Source: Chthoniobacter flavus Ellin428
GTDB taxonomy: Bacteria; Verrucomicrobiota; Verrucomicrobiia; Chthoniobacterales; Chthoniobacteraceae
Reading direction: 5' to 3'
DNA length: 64,000 bases
NCBI RefSeq assembly: GCF_000173075.1
Contig: NZ_ABVL01000017.1
Coordinates: 62,001-126,000 of the forward strand
Part shown: positions 59,570-64,000 of the stretch, piece by piece
Layout: every line of letters starts with the position of its first letter
How positions within the stretch are numbered: the first letter of the stretch is position 1
Translations under genes and position numbers: made by a program
The notes under the pieces: generated by a model
Database searches by the model: none
What the model was told of the DNA's origin: nothing
The model's input: only the letters and a program-made list of their open reading frames with translations

Positions 59570-61824
59570 GCGCGCTGCCGCCTCTTCGCACTCATCACTT
59601 TCGGACGAAGCTTCTCGTCGCGATGATGATCATCGTCGTGTCGATCACCGGCGTGGCCTTGATCATCGCGCAGCGCAACGTCGCGGAGAATTTCGAGCGG
59701 AACACGCGAGCCGATTTCCAAAGCCAGATTGCCGCCGAACACGCCGCGCGCGATGTGCGTCTCGCCGTGCTCACCGAGCGCTGCCGGCAACTCGTCGAGT
59801 CTCGCATCCGTGCCGCCTTCGAGGATGACGCTCCGGATCTGGTCTACCGCACCGCCCAGACGGAATTGCCCGACGCCCTCGCCACCCGCGAAGGCGGCGC
59901 CGAAACACCCGGCGCGGTGCTCAACGCCAAATTCTATCGCTTCCTCGATGAGAAAGGCGCCGTGATTCCACCGCCCGCCGAAGATTTCGGCGCGCTCGAG
60001 AGAGGCGACAAGTTCGACGAAAGGGATCTCGCGCTGCGCGGTTTACCCGAGGATCACCAGGTCGGTTTCGTCGTCGTGCACAAGGCCGATGGCGGCGAAG
60101 CCGTCGACGAAGTCATCGTCACACCGATCTTTTCGCGCAATGCGAACGCCGTCGTCGCCGCGCTGGTCATCGGCTTCAAGCCGATCGCGCTCGGCGGCGA
60201 TACTCCGGCGCACGGCCGGATCACCGCCGGCCTGTGGCTCAATGGCCGCCTGCACATGCCGGCGCTCTCGCCGGCTGCGGTGGATAAAATCGCCTCCCGG
60301 CTGGATGGCCTCCCCCCGCATCTGCTGGCTTCCGGTTTCACCAGTCTTTCCGAAGACATCGATGGCGTTCCGCATCTGCTTTTCCTCAAGCAGACCAATC
60401 CCGGCTCGCACTATCCTCCGGCCTACGAAGTCTCGCTGTATTCGCAGGCCGACGCCCTGGCCCGCCAGCGAGAGTTGCGTTGGGAAATCGTGGGTATCGG
60501 CTTTCTCGTGCTGCTGGCCGGTCTTGGCCTGAGCCACATTCTTTCCTCCCGTCTCTCGGCGCCGGTCGAAACGCTCGAAGTCGTCTCCGCGGAAAACGTC
60601 GTGCAGCGCGAGCGGGCGGAGGCAGCCCTGGAGGTGACCAATGAGGAATTGCACGCGCGCAATGCCGAGTTGCAGAAAGCGCTCGCCGATCTCGAAGCCG
60701 CGCAGCAACACGTCATCCAGCAGGAACGTCTCCGCGCGCTGGGGCAAATGGCCAGCGGCATCGCCCACGATTTCAACAACGCGCTCGTCCCCATCCTCGG
60801 CTTTTGCGAATTGCTGCAACTGAGCCCCAACGCGCTGCAGGATCGCAAGAAATGCCTCAGTTATCTCGAGACCATCCAGACCGCAGCCAAGGATGCCGCC
60901 AGCGTGGTGAGTCGCTTGCGCGAATTCTATCGTGCCAATACCGGCGAGGAGGAATTCGGCCCCGTGCAATTGTCGCGCCTGGTCAATCAAGCCATCAAGC
61001 TCACACAACCGAGGTGGAAGGATCAGGCCCAGGCCAATGGCGTCACGATCAGCATCGTCCCGCAATTGAGTGATGTGCCACCGGTGCGCGGCGAGGAATC
61101 GGCGCTCCGCGAAGTGCTCACCAATCTCATCTTCAACGCCGTCGACGCCATGCCAGCCGGGGGCACCATCACCATTCGCACCCGCCGCGAGAGTGACTGC
61201 GGCGTGTTGGAAGTGGCCGACTCCGGCACGGGTATGACGGAGGAAGTGCGCCAGCGCTGCCTCGAACCCTTCTTCACCACCAAGGGCGAACGCGGCACCG
61301 GTCTTGGCCTCTCCATGGTCTTCGGCATCGTGCAACGCCACGGCGGGCAGATCGATTTGCGCAGCGAACTCGGTCGCGGCACCACCTTTCTCATTTCCCT
61401 GCCCTTTTTCCGCGAAGAAAAGTTCGCCGTGGTCGCGGCCAAAACCGCGCCCACCAAATCACTCCGCATTCTCGTGGTGGATGACGAAGCGCCCGTGCGC
61501 ACGCTCCTCGCCGCCGCGCTCCGGGAGGATGGCCACGAGGTGGAACTCGCCGAGCAGGGCGTCGATGGACTGCGCCGTTTCCTCGCGGGCAAGTTCGATC
61601 TGGTGATCACGGACAAAGCCATGCCGGGCATGAGCGGCGATCAAATGGCCACCGCGATCAAGCAGGTGTCGCCACACATGCCGATTGTTCTCCTCACCGG
61701 CTTCGGTCAATTTCTCGACAAGGAAAAGATCCCTTCGATCGATGTGCTCGTGGCCAAGCCCATCGGCGTTGTGGCCCTGCGCGAAGCCATTTCCCAGGCT
61801 TTGAGCCCGGCTCCGGTCGCATGA
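59566..61824 (+). CDS. Membrane hybrid histidine kinase
   Basis: A 752-residue sensor. TM1 (about 14-36), a 280-residue periplasmic sensor region without a recognised named domain, TM2 (about 305-330), a coiled coil, HisKA with GIAHDFNNALVPILGF (His about 399), HATPase (NLIFNAVDAMP, DSGTGMTEEV, GTGLGLSMV), and a C-terminal receiver (ILVVDDEAPVRTLL, Asp about 681 in LVITDKAMPGM, VAKPIG). The start GTG 59566 lies inside the end of the cupredoxin gene, and the stop overlaps the porin ATG (ATGA). No output regulator is encoded within the operon. Confidence 0.9.
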   Translation: MSALPPLRTHHFRTKLLVAMMIIVVSITGVALIIAQRNVAENFERNTRADFQSQIAAEHAARDVRLAVLTERCRQLVESRIRAAFEDDAPDLVYRTAQTELPDALATREGGAETPGAVLNAKFYRFLDEKGAVIPPPAEDFGALERGDKFDERDLALRGLPEDHQVGFVVVHKADGGEAVDEVIVTPIFSRNANAVVAALVIGFKPIALGGDTPAHGRITAGLWLNGRLHMPALSPAAVDKIASRLDGLPPHLLASGFTSLSEDIDGVPHLLFLKQTNPGSHYPPAYEVSLYSQADALARQRELRWEIVGIGFLVLLAGLGLSHILSSRLSAPVETLEVVSAENVVQRERAEAALEVTNEELHARNAELQKALADLEAAQQHVIQQERLRALGQMASGIAHDFNNALVPILGFCELLQLSPNALQDRKKCLSYLETIQTAAKDAASVVSRLREFYRANTGEEEFGPVQLSRLVNQAIKLTQPRWKDQAQANGVTISIVPQLSDVPPVRGEESALREVLTNLIFNAVDAMPAGGTITIRTRRESDCGVLEVADSGTGMTEEVRQRCLEPFFTTKGERGTGLGLSMVFGIVQRHGGQIDLRSELGRGTTFLISLPFFREEKFAVVAAKTAPTKSLRILVVDDEAPVRTLLAAALREDGHEVELAEQGVDGLRRFLAGKFDLVITDKAMPGMSGDQMATAIKQVSPHMPIVLLTGFGQFLDKEKIPSIDVLVAKPIGVVALREAISQALSPAPVA

Positions 61825-63068
61825 AGATCGCCCGCACGTTTCTCTACCTGCTACTCGCGGCGACTGTCGAAGCGCGCGCCCAGTCGATCATTGAGCAACT
61901 GGACAACGCGCTCACCTTCTCCGCTTTCGATGGAAGCTGCCGGGTGCGGCTGAGCGGCCTGGTCGACCTCGAGGCCTATCACCTCGAGCAGCCTGCGCCC
62001 GCGCTCATCGACACCGACCGCCATGCCCTTTTCAATCCGCGCCTCTCGCTCTTTCTCGATGCCCAATTCGGCTCGCACGTCTACGCCTTTGCCCAATCGC
62101 GCGTCGACCGCGGCTTCGATCCCAGCGATTCGGGTGGGCGCATGCGACTCGATGAATACGCGGTGCGCGTCACGCCTTGGGACGATGGCCGTTTCAATGT
62201 TCAGGCCGGCAAATTCTCAACGGTGGTCGGCAACTGGGCGCCGCGTCACGACTCGTGGGAAAACCCATTCATCAACGCTCCCCTCCCCTACGAAAATCCC
62301 ACGGGCGTGTGGGATAGCATGGTGCCCGAAGAAACGTACGACCTGCTCCAATGGAGCCACGTGAACGCGACCGACAAGCCACAGGACGTCTACGCGGATA
62401 AATACCTGCGCAATCCCATCATCTGGGGACCGAGCTATGCAACCGGGATGTCGGTCTTCGGTGCCTTGGGAAAATTCGACTACGCCGCCGAAATCAAAAA
62501 CAGCGCGCTCTCCTCGCGGCCGGAGGCCTGGAATATTACGGATGTCGGCTTTTCGCATCCCACCTACAGCGGACGACTCGGCTGGCGACCCGATGAGATG
62601 TGGAAGTTTGGCATCTCCGCGAGCGTCGGTCCGTATCTCATGCCGAGCGCGGCTTCGACGGTGCCGCCGGGTCACGGCTTCGGCGACTACCGGGAAATTC
62701 TTCTCGGGCAGGATATCCGTTTCGCCTGGCATCACTTCCAGTTGTGGGCCGAGTTCTTCGAAGTGCGCTTCGACATCCCGGGCATCGCCCATGCGGATAC
62801 CTTCTCCTACTACATCGAAGGACGATACCAAATCACCCCGCAATTCTTCGCCGCGCTCCGCTGGAACCAGCAACTCTTCGGCAGCATTCGCAATGACGAT
62901 AACGAACTCCAACGCTGGGGTCGCGACGCCGCGCGCATCGACATCGCCCTCGGCTATCGCTTCACCGAGTACACGCAACTGAAGTTGCAATACAGCCTGC
63001 TGCGTGAAGACCCGGCGCAGAACCGCTACAACAACCTCTTCGCCGTGCAATTCACCCTGCGGTTCTAG
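61821..63068 (+). CDS. Porin-like outer-membrane beta-barrel protein
   Basis: A 415-residue protein with signal peptide (FLYLLLAATVEARA) and amphipathic beta strands throughout, such as SHVYAFAQSRVDRGFDPSD, FNVQAGKFSTVVGNWAPRHD and ARIDIALGYRFTEYTQLKLQ. It ends in Phe (FAVQFTLRF), the classic outer-membrane signature. It resembles phosphate-selective or carbohydrate porins only in general pattern. Translation is coupled to the kinase, an unusual pairing of porin and kinase in one message. Confidence 0.83.
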   Translation: MKIARTFLYLLLAATVEARAQSIIEQLDNALTFSAFDGSCRVRLSGLVDLEAYHLEQPAPALIDTDRHALFNPRLSLFLDAQFGSHVYAFAQSRVDRGFDPSDSGGRMRLDEYAVRVTPWDDGRFNVQAGKFSTVVGNWAPRHDSWENPFINAPLPYENPTGVWDSMVPEETYDLLQWSHVNATDKPQDVYADKYLRNPIIWGPSYATGMSVFGALGKFDYAAEIKNSALSSRPEAWNITDVGFSHPTYSGRLGWRPDEMWKFGISASVGPYLMPSAASTVPPGHGFGDYREILLGQDIRFAWHHFQLWAEFFEVRFDIPGIAHADTFSYYIEGRYQITPQFFAALRWNQQLFGSIRNDDNELQRWGRDAARIDIALGYRFTEYTQLKLQYSLLREDPAQNRYNNLFAVQFTLRF

Positions 63069-63069
63069 T

Positions 63070-64000
63070 TCATTTCCGAATCACGACCAACGATTGGCAT
63101 GGACAGCCAACGTGGTATTCGGGGTGTCCAGTCGCCAGCGAGATCGTGACAGTGCGATTGTCGCCGGCGGTGGGTAACGCTGAGACAGGGATGACCGCCG
63201 ACTGCTGTCCAGCAGGAATCATAATCCTTCCCGGGAGCGCCTGGAAATCGGTGCCCTCCGCCGCGTCACTCGTGATCGCATACTCCACGTGCAATGGCTC
63301 CGCGGTGCTGCCGGTGCGCGTCACCCGCCATTCGCCCGCCTGACCCGATGCGACCACTGCGCGGGAGACTGTCGCCGAGACATAGACCAGCGGCGTGGTG
63401 CCGCCGGTAGGGTCGGTGTTGTTGAAATAGTGCTCGATGTTGGCGTAGCCGCCCGAGAGCTTCGCGCTGTCGGTCGCGTCGTTGAGGTTCAGGCCAAATT
63501 GCTTCTCCCAATAATCAGGAATGCCATCGTGGTCGCTGTCGACTGGCGCGGGGAGTGCACGATAATCCGGCCAGCGCTGGTCGGCGGGAAGGTCGGTTGC
63601 CTTTTGAAGGATGCGGCCGGAACCGTCACGCACTCCATGAATAATGCGCAGGTCGGTGGCATCGCGCGCGGGCAAGGTCGCGCCTGACTCGGCGAGCACC
63701 GTCTCGTAGGCTTCCGTCGCGCTCTGCACCTTGGCCGGGAGCTCGGCAAAGGGAGCGTCCACCACCATGGCCGAGCGCTGTTCCGGCGTGAGGTTGCGCA
63801 GCTTCGAGCCCCAATCCACAGCGCGACGATTATCCTCGGTGGATGCGTCCGAGCCGTGAATGACATTGCCGCTCGGGTAGACGCGCGCTTCGGGATCGCC
63901 TTGAAAGCCAAATGCGTTCGCGCGGATGGCCGCCGGTGTGTCAGAGCCGGGCTGGTAGTAATTGCCCAGCCAATTGACGTGCACGCGCTCGCTGCCGGTG
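63070..64000 (-). CDS. Pectate-lyase-like protein, C-terminal part with Calx-beta domain (partial)
   Basis: The open frame continues past the right edge (upstream codons TGSER before VHVNWLGNYYQPG), so only the last 310 residues are seen. HVNWLGNYYQPG and NVIHGSDASTEDN resemble the end of a PL1-type beta-helix. A DSDHDGIPDYWEKQFGLN calcium-binding-type linker follows. The last 110 residues form a Calx-beta-like domain (VSATVSRAVVASGQAGEWRV, EGTDFQALPGRIMIPAGQQS). It is probably an extracellular polysaccharide lyase. Its stop is 1 bp from the porin stop. Confidence 0.6.
   Translation of the reverse strand, partial: TGSERVHVNWLGNYYQPGSDTPAAIRANAFGFQGDPEARVYPSGNVIHGSDASTEDNRRAVDWGSKLRNLTPEQRSAMVVDAPFAELPAKVQSATEAYETVLAESGATLPARDATDLRIIHGVRDGSGRILQKATDLPADQRWPDYRALPAPVDSDHDGIPDYWEKQFGLNLNDATDSAKLSGGYANIEHYFNNTDPTGGTTPLVYVSATVSRAVVASGQAGEWRVTRTGSTAEPLHVEYAITSDAAEGTDFQALPGRIMIPAGQQSAVIPVSALPTAGDNRTVTISLATGHPEYHVGCPCQSLVVIRK

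Overview
The window is about 64 kb of GC-rich bacterial DNA with some 50 protein genes and no rRNA or tRNA gene that I could find. It most likely comes from a Verrucomicrobiota soil or freshwater bacterium (Chthoniobacter/Spartobacteria-like; inference). Reasons: genes typical of the PVC group (PSCyt1-DUF1549-DUF1553, DUF1501, formylglycine sulfatases, ThuA, DUF1080, sugar-phosphate isomerases with Tat-like leaders), a lexA gene with a TGTTC-N4-GAACA operator as described for Verrucomicrobia, and a Dop-type protein of the pupylation family.

Layout. 1-344: 5' part of lexA, running off the left edge. 458-1213: sugar nucleotidyltransferase. 1572-5881: signalling operon of a secreted YfiR-like protein, a CHASE8/HAMP histidine kinase and a REC-PAS-kinase-REC hybrid. 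5878-7398: stand-alone Dop-like gene. 7445-23029: polymer catabolism block with a two-domain esterase, a beta-propeller protein, a sulfatase, an SMP-30/DUF1501/PSCyt1 operon, ThuA, an epimerase and DUF1080. 23108-24550: pilT-like ATPase. 24636-30152: tandem double-length uvrA. 30634-33051: HU/IHF, RNase HIII and MutY. 33458-36733: Imm21-like orphan, TIM-barrel isomerase and a second sulfatase. 37465-43865: LMF1-like and DUF2127 membrane proteins, then a MoxR-DUF58-transglutaminase operon. 43849-48128: DUF486, SGNH hydrolase, a Cys-rich protein plus outer-membrane barrel pair, SanA-like protein. 48249-53833: HpnJ radical SAM, AlkZ-like glycosylase, CBM-like secreted protein, beta-lactamase-fold hydrolase. 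53976-58703: small signalling, stress and redox genes (REC, Usp, YciI, glutathionyl-hydroquinone reductase, LysM, gluconokinase). 58925-63068: tightly overlapping cupredoxin-hybrid kinase-porin operon. 63070-64000: 3' end of a pectate-lyase-like gene.

The most unusual non-coding feature is a set of intergenic composite palindromes. At least eight gaps hold long inverted repeats whose arms are built from short degenerate tandem words, different at each locus but with the same design. They often fill the whole gap and stop 10-20 nt from a start or stop codon. Three or four more gaps hold 190-270 bp nested palindromes of the REP/MITE type.

Two genes carry what look like single-base insertions: the yfiR-like gene (near 2082) and the SMP-30 gene (about seven indels within 13805-14010). 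These are either local consensus errors or real decay, and they distort the naive ORFs there. All family names come from recognising motifs by eye; no search was run.
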